A stretch of DNA of 64,000 nucleotides from Ignavibacteriota bacterium (GCA_002746605.1 PDPT01000040.1:1-64000), one strand, 5' to 3'. Shown: positions 27,685 through 36,925, counted from the stretch's first letter. Numbers and translations: made by a program. Notes: generated by a model not told the origin, from the sequence alone.

Positions 27685-28212
27685 ATGAAGAACTATTTAT
27701 ATGTCTTAATAATTCTCCTTGTAAATATAAATTTAATTGCCCAAGATAAAATGACAACGGTTGATTCAGTTGATTTAAAAAAATATACCGGAACTTGGTA
27801 CGAAATTGCTAAAATACCGAACAGGTTTCAAGATCATTGTATTAAAAATGCAACGGCTTCTTATACAATTGATGAAGATGGAGATATCATTGTTCATAAT
27901 AAGTGTATTGATGAAGATGGGGAATTAGATGATGCTGAAGGTTTGGCGAGAGTTGTTGATAAAGAAACCAACTCAAAATTAGAAGTAAGTTTTGTGAGCT
28001 TTTTGGGGTGGAGACCTTTCTGGGGTGATTACTGGATACTTGGTTTAGAATCAAACTATCAATATGTAGTTATTGGAACTCCCTCCAGAGAGTTTGGATG
28101 GATTTTATGCAGAACTCCGCAAATGAGTGAAGCTGATTTAGAGAATTGTTATAAGATTTTTGAAAAGAATGGTTACGATCGTAAATCTTTTGAGTTAAGT
28201 AAACAAGATTAA
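27685..28212 (+). CDS. blc: Bacterial lipocalin
   Basis: A 175-residue lipocalin with a signal-type N-terminus ending NLIAQ. The family signature GTWYEIAKIPNRFQ occurs at about 32-45, followed by the conserved SYTIDEDGDIIVHNKC and the late motif DYWILGLESNYQYVVIG. Blc proteins bind fatty acids or lysophospholipids in the envelope. Unlike E. coli Blc there is no lipobox cysteine, so it is probably soluble in the periplasm or secreted. It lies 60 bases after the E2 gene with no visible terminator between them, and could be read through from that operon. Confidence 0.88.
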   Translation: MKNYLYVLIILLVNINLIAQDKMTTVDSVDLKKYTGTWYEIAKIPNRFQDHCIKNATASYTIDEDGDIIVHNKCIDEDGELDDAEGLARVVDKETNSKLEVSFVSFLGWRPFWGDYWILGLESNYQYVVIGTPSREFGWILCRTPQMSEADLENCYKIFEKNGYDRKSFELSKQD

Positions 28213-28281
28213 AAAACTCTGAAAAATTAATTTGTGCAGAAGAAAAAATCTATGTTATACTAAAGTTATTTCATTTTAAAA

Positions 28282-28316
28282 TCCCGAAGAAATTGAGGCA
28301 TAGTATTTCTTCGGGA
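28282..28316. repeat. Perfect 12-base-pair inverted repeat between convergent genes
   Basis: TCCCGAAGAAAT (28282-28293) and ATTTCTTCGGGA (28305-28316) pair perfectly around an 11-base loop. It sits between the ends of the lipocalin and the thioredoxin-like gene, so it could end both transcripts, although no T tract follows on either side. A trailing TTCGGTATGACA near 28363 resembles pieces of palindromic intergenic elements in other genomes. Confidence 0.55.
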
Positions 28317-28414
28317 GTATCTGCAAAGTGCAAAGTAATATTTTAATTCCTTTTAGTATTTGGTTCGGTATGACAATTAACTTAACTTTTAGCAATAATT
28401 AAATTTTTGAAAGT

Positions 28415-29038
28415 TTAAAAACTCTTAAATATTTCTAAAATTTCTTTCTCTAATTCTTTGCCCCTATTTTTTGCATACCAAGTGTGTAATTCTTTATTAA
28501 ATTCTTCTTTTGTGTAACCCTCGGCTTTTAATTGCTGAACCAAATCTTGAGCAAACTTAGGGCGTGAGCCCCAACGAGCCAATTCATTTCCATTAGAATC
28601 AAAGAAAACTATTTTAGGAATACTTCGAGAATTTCCTTCGGTAAAGTAGTTATCAATTGCCTCTATGTTAGAATCCCTTAATATTAAAATAACTTTAATA
28701 TTATTATTAAATTTTGAATATTCAAAAAAGTAAGGAATATTTTGTGCAGAATCACCGCACCAAGCCTCCGTAATAAATAACCATGTTTGTGAAGTATCTA
28801 TTTTTTTTAATAATTCAACTATTTCATTATTTGGTTTAAAAGTTTTTTCTATTCTGCTGCTTCGTTGCAAATTTATTTTTGTGTAGTCATAGTAAATTTT
28901 ATCTTGTTCAGATAAATCTCTCGAGTTGCTATTTTCAATAAATTTTTCTGCTTCTCTAATGTATTCATTATAAGAGTATATTTTATTAATTTTACTTTTT
29001 GAAAAAGTCTTTAAAGCTTTATCCATTATAAATTCCAT
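28415..29038 (-). CDS. Thioredoxin-like family protein
   Basis: A 207-residue cytoplasmic protein of the thioredoxin-like fold. The active-site region LFITEAWCGDSAQNIPYF contains Cys94 in a C-G-D-S arrangement, so the second cysteine of a normal thioredoxin is replaced by serine. It may act as a monothiol or non-redox member. Further fold features include NNIKVILILRDSNIEAIDNYF and the cis-proline segment SRSIPKIVFFD. There is no signal peptide. A second ATG at 29026 (MDKALKTF) is an alternative start, as neither has a strong ribosome site. Function is unknown. It is a lone gene, convergent with the lipocalin and divergent from the amidase. Confidence 0.75.
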   Translation of the reverse strand: MEFIMDKALKTFSKSKINKIYSYNEYIREAEKFIENSNSRDLSEQDKIYYDYTKINLQRSSRIEKTFKPNNEIVELLKKIDTSQTWLFITEAWCGDSAQNIPYFFEYSKFNNNIKVILILRDSNIEAIDNYFTEGNSRSIPKIVFFDSNGNELARWGSRPKFAQDLVQQLKAEGYTKEEFNKELHTWYAKNRGKELEKEILEIFKSF

Positions 29039-29098
29039 ATTTATTTTTAAGAAAACTTAACGTATAAAATTAATATAATTATATAAGAAATCAATCAC

Positions 29099-30880
29099 AT
29101 GAAGAAAATATTTGAGTTATTTAATCTAAAACTTAAAGGTTTATTTATTTTAATTCTAATGAGCAGCATGGTTTTAGCCCAAAAGAATTATATAAATATT
29201 ATTGTTCCTAAAAAAACAGAGACTAGTACCAAATTTTCAAGGTATCGTTTATCGGCAAATACAAAACCCGGTAGCAAGGTAAAAATTAATGGAAAGAAGA
29301 TAAAAGTTTATTCTTCGGGTGCTTTCGTTGATTTATTAAATCTTAAACTCGGAGAAAATTTTTTTAAGATTACTTCAAACCTAAATGGAAAAAAAATAAA
29401 AAAAGAAATAAAAATAATAAGAGAAGATAATCAATTAAAATCTACAGATGAAGATGAGATAATAATCGAAGATGAGATGATGCTTCCCGAAAGTGATATT
29501 TGGCTTGGGACATGTGAAGTTTTGGAAGTTAGAGTTAAAGGAACTCCCGGAGCAAATGTAACATTTTTAGATGGAATTGAAATGACTGAACTTTCTGAAA
29601 CTGAAACAGGTGGAATTAAAGGAATTTATACTGGCATTTATAAAATTCCTAATGACTTTAAAATGAAAGATGAACAAATAATATTTATATTAGAAAAAGA
29701 TGGAGAAACTTATAAAAAAAAATCTAAAGCAAAAATATCAATTCTTCCAAAAGAACTACCAAGAGTTGCGAAAACAATTATTAAAAGACCATTTCTCAAT
29801 TATGGTCTAGGCTCTGATAGATTAGGAGGAGCAAAACTGTCTTTTCTCGAAAAGGGAATTAAAATGATTATTGACGGAAAAGTTGGTAACCAATACAGAG
29901 TTCGTCTAACTGAAAATCAAGTTGCGTGGATTCCTGAAGAGCAAGTAAAATTATTACCGGTTGGTACTTTCCTTCCAAAATCTTTAACTGAATCGTGGGC
30001 AGTTTACGGAGGTAAAAATTACGATAAAGTTGTTGTTAATCTCAATGGAAAATTGCCATATTCAACTCGTCAAGAAGTTGAACCTACCAAGATTATTATA
30101 GATATTTACGGAGCAACAGCAAACACCAATTGGATTACACAACATTTAACAAGTAACACGATAAAGAATTTGTATTACGAACAAGTAGGAACTGATTTGT
30201 TCAGAATAATTATTGAACCTAAACAAAAACAAATTTGGGGTTATGATATAAATTATAAAGGGACAAATTTGGAGATAACCGTAAAGAATCAGCCTAATGA
30301 TTTAAGGTTCTCAAATCTCAAATTTATTCTTGATGCCGGACATGGGGGCAGTAATAATGGTTCGCTTGGTGCAACTGGAGCTTTAGAAAAAGATATAACA
30401 CTGGATATAGTAAATAGGTTGGGAAAAGCTCTTGAAAAAAAAGGGGCACGTGTCTTTAAGACAAGAACTCGTGATGTTTATCTTTCAAATGATGATAGAT
30501 TTGAACGTATTGCCAAAACAAATGCAGATATTCTAATTAGTATTCATACTAATTCCATTGGTTATACTGTTAATCCCAAGAGGGTAAGCGGAACAAGTAC
30601 TTATTACAAGCACATTTGTTACCGCCCTTTATCGCTTGCAATTTATAAGAGAATGTTAGAACTTGAGCTAAAACCTTTTGGTAATATTGGCAATTTCAAT
30701 TTTGCATTAAATTCTCTTACTTCAATTCCTAATGTGTTGGTTGAAACTGCTTTTTTAAGTAATCCTAATGATGAAATAAAACTTTTGGATAAAGAGTTTA
30801 GAAAAAAAATAGTCAATCAAATTATTCAAGGTGTTCAAGATTGGCTTTACGAATGTGAAAATAATTATGTATCAGAATAA
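29099..30880 (+). CDS. N-acetylmuramoyl-L-alanine amidase with N-terminal extension
   Basis: A 593-residue exported zinc amidase that cuts the MurNAc-L-Ala bond of peptidoglycan. An N-terminal membrane/signal segment ends near VLAQ. It is followed by roughly 270 residues of beta-rich, lysine-rich sequence (one part reads GSKVKINGKKIKVY, like Ig-type PASTA/stalk domains) and an AMIN-like segment (about 300-395, YDKVVVNLNGKLPY). The Amidase_3 domain runs from about 405 to the end, with zinc ligands His415 (AGHGG), Glu in GALEKD and His483 (SIHTN), and catalytic Glu in NVLVETAFLSNP. This is AmiC-like but with a longer N-terminus. It probably works in daughter-cell separation. Confidence 0.88.
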   Translation: MKKIFELFNLKLKGLFILILMSSMVLAQKNYINIIVPKKTETSTKFSRYRLSANTKPGSKVKINGKKIKVYSSGAFVDLLNLKLGENFFKITSNLNGKKIKKEIKIIREDNQLKSTDEDEIIIEDEMMLPESDIWLGTCEVLEVRVKGTPGANVTFLDGIEMTELSETETGGIKGIYTGIYKIPNDFKMKDEQIIFILEKDGETYKKKSKAKISILPKELPRVAKTIIKRPFLNYGLGSDRLGGAKLSFLEKGIKMIIDGKVGNQYRVRLTENQVAWIPEEQVKLLPVGTFLPKSLTESWAVYGGKNYDKVVVNLNGKLPYSTRQEVEPTKIIIDIYGATANTNWITQHLTSNTIKNLYYEQVGTDLFRIIIEPKQKQIWGYDINYKGTNLEITVKNQPNDLRFSNLKFILDAGHGGSNNGSLGATGALEKDITLDIVNRLGKALEKKGARVFKTRTRDVYLSNDDRFERIAKTNADILISIHTNSIGYTVNPKRVSGTSTYYKHICYRPLSLAIYKRMLELELKPFGNIGNFNFALNSLTSIPNVLVETAFLSNPNDEIKLLDKEFRKKIVNQIIQGVQDWLYECENNYVSE

Positions 30881-30893
30881 AAAAAGTATAAAA

Positions 30894-32726
30894 ATGAAAA
30901 AATTATTATTATTTGCCTTTATAATATTTAACATTAAAGTTATAGCTTCAGGAGGAGTTAGGTTTGTAGTCTTTGGTGATTCCCAATTTGGAAATCCGCC
31001 TGAATTTGAACGAATGGTTTATGAAGCTTCATTGCTCGCACCTGACTTTGTAATTCAAGTCGGGGATTTAATCCATGGTTATACTGATAATAAAGAACAG
31101 TTGAGAGCTGAGTGGAAAAGATTCAAAGGACAAATAAGTTTGTTAGATGCTCCGTTTTACCCTGTACCCGGTAATCATGATGTTCTTACCAATGAAGCGG
31201 AAGAAATTTATAAAGAAGTTTGGGGCGAAGAAAAACTTTACTACTCTTTTTCTAAAGGGAGTGCACATTTTATTGTCTTGAACAGTTGGTGGGGAGAAGA
31301 AGATGATAGAATTATGGAGTGGCAAAGAAATTGGTTAAAGACTGATTTAGAAAATTACTCGAAAAAATATTTAAAAGAAGAATTAAAGTCAAAGTCCATT
31401 TTTATTTTTCTTCACAGTCCGCTTTGGAAATATCCAGAAAATCATGATGGTAAAAAAGATTGGGATAAAGTTAAAGAGATTCTTAAAGATTATCCTGTCA
31501 AGCTTATTATTGGCGGACATACACATGAACATGTTTGGGAACATAATGATGGAATCGATTATCTTATCTTAAATTCAGCTGGAGTTAGGAGGGAAAACAT
31601 TCGTGGTGGAAAATTTTCTTCTTTTCTATTTGTAACAGTTAAAGATGAAAAAAATATTAAAGCTGCAGCCATTAAAGCCGGTTCAATTTATCCTTTGGAT
31701 ACAGTTAATCCAAACGACAGAATAGAAGCTACGAAAAGAGATATTGAACCAAAAACTATTTCGATTGATAATTGGAATGTTGGTACACCTTTTAGTGAAA
31801 AAGTAATTGTAGAGTTTAATAATAAGTTAAATGTAGAACAGCTATATAGGCTTGATTGGTTTATTCCTTATGGTTCAAACATTCAAATTACACCCGAAAG
31901 TAAATGGTTAAATTTAGAACCGAAACAAAAAGTTACTGAAGAATTTCTAATTGAATCAACAGGTTTGCCGAATATGGAATTGATGCCTTACTTGGAAGTT
32001 ACTACAAAAGAAAAATATCGTACAGGTTTTTTATCAAGGGATTTAGAAGATAAATATAAAAATCAAAAAATAAAAATTGATGGTTATGAGCCAACAATTA
32101 AATTGGAAGATGAAATAATTCACAAAGAAAAATACTTTTTATTTCTTCCTCCGAAGGTAATTGTTAATAGGATATCTAGTGAAATTATTATTGATGGAAA
32201 AATTAATGAAAAGAGTTGGAGTAATGGTAACTCAATAAAATTTGGAACTAATGAGAATGATTCAACAGAGGTTCGACTTCTTTATGATAAAAATTATCTT
32301 TATGTCTATGTAAAAATGAATGAGCAAAATCCTTCAAGCTTAAAGTATACTACAGGTGGAGATATTCCTTTAACATGGAATGATGATGATATTGAGTTTT
32401 TCTTTGATACGGAGAATAATCAAAAAGACTATATACGATTGTTCCAAAATGCCGGCGGAACAAGATTTAACTCTTTACAACGCTGGGTTGAAAATAAATA
32501 TTTTGAAAGCAAGTATGAAAGCAAAATAGAAATAAGTAATGACTATTGGGCAATTGAAATGAAAATTCCTTGGAGTGACATAGCTCTTGATAAACCACCG
32601 AATAAGGGAGATACTTGGGGCTTTAATATTGGCAGACACAGACAACAACAAATGAATAAAGAATCACGCTGGTCGGGCGGAAGTCTTTACGATCCCAAAA
32701 GATATGGTAAAATTATTTTTAATTAA
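30894..32726 (+). CDS. Secreted calcineurin-like metallophosphoesterase with CBM9-like domain
   Basis: About 610 residues. The frame opens from GTG 30831 inside the amidase gene, but ATG 30894 gives a clean signal peptide (MKKLLLFAFIIFNIKVIA) and is preferred. The phosphoesterase domain (about 20-260) shows the full metal set: FGDSQFG, QVGDLIHG, PGNHDV, FLHSPLW and GGHTHEH. A middle beta-rich region (about 290-400) leads to a C-terminal CBM9/DOMON-like domain from about 430 (IIIDGKINEKSWSNG, DDDIEFFFDTENNQ, YWAIEMKIPWSDI). The fusion suggests a surface or periplasmic phosphatase that binds carbohydrate. It follows the amidase by 13 bases and is probably cotranscribed with it. The substrate is unknown. 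Confidence 0.82.
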   Translation: MKKLLLFAFIIFNIKVIASGGVRFVVFGDSQFGNPPEFERMVYEASLLAPDFVIQVGDLIHGYTDNKEQLRAEWKRFKGQISLLDAPFYPVPGNHDVLTNEAEEIYKEVWGEEKLYYSFSKGSAHFIVLNSWWGEEDDRIMEWQRNWLKTDLENYSKKYLKEELKSKSIFIFLHSPLWKYPENHDGKKDWDKVKEILKDYPVKLIIGGHTHEHVWEHNDGIDYLILNSAGVRRENIRGGKFSSFLFVTVKDEKNIKAAAIKAGSIYPLDTVNPNDRIEATKRDIEPKTISIDNWNVGTPFSEKVIVEFNNKLNVEQLYRLDWFIPYGSNIQITPESKWLNLEPKQKVTEEFLIESTGLPNMELMPYLEVTTKEKYRTGFLSRDLEDKYKNQKIKIDGYEPTIKLEDEIIHKEKYFLFLPPKVIVNRISSEIIIDGKINEKSWSNGNSIKFGTNENDSTEVRLLYDKNYLYVYVKMNEQNPSSLKYTTGGDIPLTWNDDDIEFFFDTENNQKDYIRLFQNAGGTRFNSLQRWVENKYFESKYESKIEISNDYWAIEMKIPWSDIALDKPPNKGDTWGFNIGRHRQQQMNKESRWSGGSLYDPKRYGKIIFN

Positions 32727-32754
32727 ATTTTAAATACTTTATTTTTTAAATAAA

Positions 32755-32800
32755 AAAATCCGAAAAGAAAAGAATAGCTCTTCAATTCGGATTTTGTTTT
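32755..32800. terminator. Bidirectional intrinsic terminator
   Basis: AAAATCCGAA (32755-32764) and TTCGGATTTT (32786-32795) form a perfect ten-pair stem. An A-rich left flank and T-rich right flank serve both strands. It lies between the convergent phosphoesterase and small T9SS protein genes. Confidence 0.75.
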
Positions 32801-32823
32801 TTTATCTGTGGATAATTTTTTAT

Positions 32824-33753
32824 TTATTTCAATAAAATCATTTTATTTGTTTGAACAAAATTTCCTGACGTTAAACTATAATAATAAATTCCTGCTGATA
32901 AATTTCTTGCATCAAAATTTATCGAGTAGTTACCTGCACTTTGATTTTGGTTAACTAATGTAGAAACTATTTCACCAATTGAATTATAAACAACTAACTT
33001 TGTAAAACCGTTACTTGGTAAAGTATAATTAATATTTGTAGATGGATTAAAAGGATTTGGATAGTTTTGTTCCAATTTGTAAGTATTGGTAACTAAAGTA
33101 CCGTCAATTTCTGCTATGTCAGTTTGTTTTACTTTAAATCCAACTCCAAATGCTGAAAAACTTTTTGCATATACTGATAAATACTCGGTACCTACAAATC
33201 TTCTAATTCCTTCGTTACTTGTTTCTAAATTATCGTTTAAATAATAAGGTGTAAAACTGTTAATATCGTAATTAAGAGTGTTTAAGAATGTAGTTAAATT
33301 TTGAAGAGGAATATTAAAATAGTATTCATTTCCATTTTCCAAATAATAAGGTTCAAACTCACCATGGACACCTGAATTAACTCCAGTTACTTTAATCTTT
33401 AAATAAACCAGCTTAATTAGATCATTAGAGTCAGGTTCTAAATTTGTTATATCTAAATCACATAAACCGGTAAGTGTAATATCGCATGAAATATCTTCAT
33501 TAAAACTATTTTCAGGAAATCCAATTCTGCTTCCTACTATTAAATTATAGAATAATTGTGCTTTTGTATTGGCATCAGGTAAGTCATATTCTTCGATAAC
33601 AATTTCTTGACCTTCTTGAATATTTCCATTGAACAGAGATATTGTTGTATCGCAATCTTCAATAAAAAAGTTATAAGAAATCTTTTTTGTTTGCCCGAAA
33701 ACTATACCAAAAAAGAATATAATACTTAAAAATGTTAATTTATAAAGATTCAT
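32824..33753 (-). CDS. Small secreted protein with T9SS type A sorting domain
   Basis: A 309-residue exported protein with a signal peptide ending GIVFGQ. The middle (about 25-215) is beta-rich with no domain I recognise; it mentions none of the FG-GAP loops seen in the modules. The last 85 residues are a canonical type A sorting domain (LEQNYPNPFNPSTNINYTLP, ending TNKMILLK). An AGGAG site precedes the ATG. Export by T9SS is well supported, but function is unknown. It is followed by the bidirectional terminator, and the NamZ-like gene lies 80 bases upstream on the same strand. Confidence 0.8.
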   Translation of the reverse strand: MNLYKLTFLSIIFFFGIVFGQTKKISYNFFIEDCDTTISLFNGNIQEGQEIVIEEYDLPDANTKAQLFYNLIVGSRIGFPENSFNEDISCDITLTGLCDLDITNLEPDSNDLIKLVYLKIKVTGVNSGVHGEFEPYYLENGNEYYFNIPLQNLTTFLNTLNYDINSFTPYYLNDNLETSNEGIRRFVGTEYLSVYAKSFSAFGVGFKVKQTDIAEIDGTLVTNTYKLEQNYPNPFNPSTNINYTLPSNGFTKLVVYNSIGEIVSTLVNQNQSAGNYSINFDARNLSAGIYYYSLTSGNFVQTNKMILLK

Positions 33754-33833
33754 GTTTTCTCCTTTTGTTTTATAAATCTGAACCCAAATAGAAGAAAAAT
33801 AGGAAAATTATTGTGATCTAAATCAAAGGTAAA

Positions 33834-35162
33834 TTATTTGTAGAGATAGTATTTGGCTGATTTCTTCTTAAAACTTTCTATATCTTTATTCAAAAATTTT
33901 ATTACATGGTCTATTTTTCCTTCTTTATTAATTATCTCAAAAATTTTATTTGTTCCAATGCCTTTATTAAACATACTAACTTCGTTTGGTTTTGCTAAAC
34001 TAAATAGATTTTTATCAGGAAATAATTTTTTTAAGGCGACAATAATATAAAACTGAGTATTAGTTAAGTTAATATTATTAAAATCCGTTATATAGAGTTG
34101 TACACCTTTTAAAACTTTTAATTTTCCAAAGGCATAATAAGGTCGGTAAGTTATTGCTCTAAAATGTAATCCCGGCAAAGATAAGTCATTTAAATATTTT
34201 GCTAATTTATTATTATCAATCCATTCGGCACCAACAAGTTGAAAGGGAAGAGTGTATCCTACACCAATGGAAATTGCACTTCTTAATTCTCCCAATATGC
34301 CAGTCATAGGGTAAAAATATGGAGAAAATTGATGTGGAATATGAGGCGAAGTAGGAATCCACTTTAAACCAGTAGCATTCCAATTCATGTTTCTATTCCA
34401 GTTTTGCATTGGAATAATTGTTAAATTAAAGTTTTTATTCACATTTAGTATTTTTTCACCAATTAAAAATTTAGCTAATTCTCCGCAGGTCAATCCGTAA
34501 ACATAAGGAATAGGATATTGACTTATAAATGATGTAAACTTTTCTTCTCTTATATTCCCTTCCACTTTATTGCCTCCGAGTGGATTAGGTCTGTCTAAAA
34601 CTACAAACTCAATTCCATTTTCGGAAGCAGCTTCAATTGTAAGTCCAAGAGTACTGATAAATGTATAAGATCTTACTCCTATATCTTGAATATCATAAAC
34701 CAGAACATCTATATTTTTTAGCATTTTTTTACTTGGTTTATGATTCTTTCCGTAAAGTGAAAAAACAGGTAAACCGGTTTTTTCATCTTTATAACTTCGT
34801 ATGGAACTTCCTCCTTCTACATCTCCTCTAACACCGTGCTCCGGACTGAATAATGCTGTAAGTTCAACATTCTCAGCTTCGTTTAAAATATCAATTGTAG
34901 ACTTTAGGTTTGAATTTACTCCCGTTTGATTTGTGATTAATCCAACTCTTTTATTTTCGAGAATATCAAAATTATTTTCTTGAAGAACATCAATTCCTAA
35001 TTTGGTTTTTTCTTTTTCCTCGATATTTTGTTCGGAAGTTATAAAAACCGTGTCTCTCAGAACTTCTGTTTCTTTTGTTTTATGAGTTGTAACTTCGGAT
35101 GAAGTGCAACCAATTAATGTTAAAATAAATGATATAATTAAATAATTAAGCCAAATTTTCAT
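33834..35162 (-). CDS. namZ: Exo-beta-N-acetylmuramidase NamZ family lipoprotein (DUF1343)
   Basis: A 442-residue protein. An N-terminal lipobox (ILTLIGC, then TSSEV) predicts a lipoprotein. The DUF1343 core shows RVGLITNQTGVN, ALFSPEHGVRGDVEGG, VLVYDIQDIGVRSYTF, VLDRPNPLGG and GLKWIPTSPHIP. Known members are exo-lytic muramidases that release MurNAc from peptidoglycan fragments, so a role in wall recycling or scavenging is likely. Its first 17 bases overlap the 3' end of the imidazolonepropionase gene, implying translational coupling. No other MurNAc catabolic gene is in the window. Confidence 0.85.
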   Translation of the reverse strand: MKIWLNYLIISFILTLIGCTSSEVTTHKTKETEVLRDTVFITSEQNIEEKEKTKLGIDVLQENNFDILENKRVGLITNQTGVNSNLKSTIDILNEAENVELTALFSPEHGVRGDVEGGSSIRSYKDEKTGLPVFSLYGKNHKPSKKMLKNIDVLVYDIQDIGVRSYTFISTLGLTIEAASENGIEFVVLDRPNPLGGNKVEGNIREEKFTSFISQYPIPYVYGLTCGELAKFLIGEKILNVNKNFNLTIIPMQNWNRNMNWNATGLKWIPTSPHIPHQFSPYFYPMTGILGELRSAISIGVGYTLPFQLVGAEWIDNNKLAKYLNDLSLPGLHFRAITYRPYYAFGKLKVLKGVQLYITDFNNINLTNTQFYIIVALKKLFPDKNLFSLAKPNEVSMFNKGIGTNKIFEIINKEGKIDHVIKFLNKDIESFKKKSAKYYLYK

Positions 35163-36393
35163 GAATAATTTTGCCTTTTTTGATCGTCATAGTATTAAGA
35201 TTATTGCTTAAATGATACAATAAATCTGAGTAATTTCTTATACTATATACTGAAAAGTCGGCATTTTTTCCTACCTCTATACTACCCACCTTATCTGCAA
35301 TTTTAAGAGCTTTAGCGGAATTTATAGTGTAAGCTGAAATAATTTCTTCGAGTGTCATTTTTAGATGGAAAGCAGCGAGTGCCCAAATAAAACTAATATT
35401 ATTTATATGTGATGAACCGGGATTAAAATCAGTAGCGAGAGCAACAATTGCGTTATTATCTATTAAGTCTCTTGCCGGAGCATAATTATATTTTAGTGAA
35501 AAAGATACACCCGGGAGCAAAACTGCGACTGTTTCAACGTCATTAAACTTTTTGGTATCTTCTTCACCCAAAACCTCAAGATGATCTACACTCATTGAGT
35601 TATAATCTAAAGCTAAGTCTAATCCACCGATGGAATTAAATTGGTCGGTATGAAGTTTAAGAGAAAAACCGAGATTTTTTGCCGCATCGAAAATGCTTGC
35701 AATTTGTTTAGGGGAAAAAGCTGTTTTTTCACAGAAGCCATCACAGGCTGAAGCCAAGTTTTTTTCGGCAATAAACGGAAGCATCTCTTTTGTAATAATT
35801 TCTATATATTTTTCTTTATCATTTAAATATTCGGGCGGAAATGTGTGAGCACCTAAGAATGTTGGAATTATATCAATTTCAAATAATCTATTTAGTTCAT
35901 TTATAACTTCCAATAATTTTATTTCATCATAAAAACTTAAACCGTAACCGCTTTTAATTTCTAATGTTGTAACACCTTGTTCAATAAATTTTTTAACTTT
36001 AGGTTTTGCTGCTTCAAGTAAATTTTCAAAATCAGATTCTCTTACGGATTTAACTGTAGAATTTATTCCTCCTCCGGCTTTTGCTATTTCTTCGTAAGTT
36101 TTACCGTTTAATTTCATAAGAAATTCTTCTGATCTTGAACCTGAAAAAACCGTATGTGTATGGCATTCAACTAAACCCGGCAGTATAATTTTATCAGTTA
36201 AATCAATAATATTATTGTACTCTGATTTACTAATTTTTGATGTTGCGATAAATTCTTTGATAATTCCATTTTCTACAAGAATAGATTTATCAGTTAAAAT
36301 TCCAATATTTTGCATATCGGTTTTTCTTTTAAAATTTTGTCCGTTTGTATTTACTGTTATAATTTGCGAAGGGTTGTAAAAAAGAGTTTTCAT
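35146..36393 (-). CDS. hutI: Imidazolonepropionase
   Basis: A 415-residue amidohydrolase that opens imidazolone-5-propionate to formiminoglutamate, the third step of histidine breakdown. The metal-binding HxH (His78, His80 in ECHTHTVFSGSR), the substrate region KLNGKTYEEIAKAGGGI, GAHTFPPEY, LKLHTDQF and ALATDFNPGSS are typical of HutI. Length fits the family. It is isolated: hutH, hutU and hutG are not in the window. It overlaps namZ by 17 bases. No good ribosome site is seen before the ATG, so a slightly different start is possible. Confidence 0.9.
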   Translation of the reverse strand: MKTLFYNPSQIITVNTNGQNFKRKTDMQNIGILTDKSILVENGIIKEFIATSKISKSEYNNIIDLTDKIILPGLVECHTHTVFSGSRSEEFLMKLNGKTYEEIAKAGGGINSTVKSVRESDFENLLEAAKPKVKKFIEQGVTTLEIKSGYGLSFYDEIKLLEVINELNRLFEIDIIPTFLGAHTFPPEYLNDKEKYIEIITKEMLPFIAEKNLASACDGFCEKTAFSPKQIASIFDAAKNLGFSLKLHTDQFNSIGGLDLALDYNSMSVDHLEVLGEEDTKKFNDVETVAVLLPGVSFSLKYNYAPARDLIDNNAIVALATDFNPGSSHINNISFIWALAAFHLKMTLEEIISAYTINSAKALKIADKVGSIEVGKNADFSVYSIRNYSDLLYHLSNNLNTMTIKKGKIIHENLA

Positions 36394-36488
36394 AAAAATT
36401 CTATAATAATGTTAAAAATATTTTAATTTATAACTTAATTTAAATATAATTAAATAAAAATTTTGATTTAGTTGAAAAGGAATACGAA

Positions 36489-36908
36489 ATGATTATTCAA
36501 AAAGAAATAACTCTTAAATCTCGCAAGCGGGGTTTCCATATTATTACCAAAGAAATTGAAACTTCTTTTCCTGAATTATCGAAACTAAAATACGGTTATG
36601 CAAACATTTTTATTAAGCATACATCGGCTTCTCTGACTATAAATGAAAATGTTTCTTCTGATGTAAGAAGCGATATGGAAAAACATTTTAATCACATGAT
36701 ACCGGAAGATACTCCATATTTTGAGCATACTTATGAAGGTAGTGATGATATGCCAGCTCACATAAAATCATCGATGCTTGGTGCATCTTTAACTGTTCCA
36801 ATTAAAAACGGCAGATTCAATCTCGGAACTTGGCAGGGAATTTATTTATGTGAACACAGAAATAACGGCGGTCCTCGTAAAGTTGTTATTACGGTTATGG
36901 GCGAGTAA
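36489..36908 (+). CDS. YjbQ / UPF0047 family protein
   Basis: A 139-residue member of the YjbQ family, some of which have thiamine-phosphate synthase side activity. The signature residues are present: HTSASLTINEN, then a conserved DDMPAHIKSSMLG and GTWQGIYLCEHR. Its real role is unresolved across the family. It is divergent from hutI and convergent with the radical SAM gene, whose stop lies 17 bases away. An AAAGGA site precedes the ATG. Confidence 0.88.
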   Translation: MIIQKEITLKSRKRGFHIITKEIETSFPELSKLKYGYANIFIKHTSASLTINENVSSDVRSDMEKHFNHMIPEDTPYFEHTYEGSDDMPAHIKSSMLGASLTVPIKNGRFNLGTWQGIYLCEHRNNGGPRKVVITVMGE

Positions 36909-36925
36909 AGATTGGTACTTTACTC
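36903..36925. terminator. Compact hairpin between convergent stop codons
   Basis: GAGTAAAG (36903-36910) and CTTTACTC (36918-36925) pair perfectly around a seven-base loop. The hairpin fills the 17-base gap between the two genes and includes the yjbQ-family stop codon. No T tract follows, so termination is only suggested. Confidence 0.4.
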
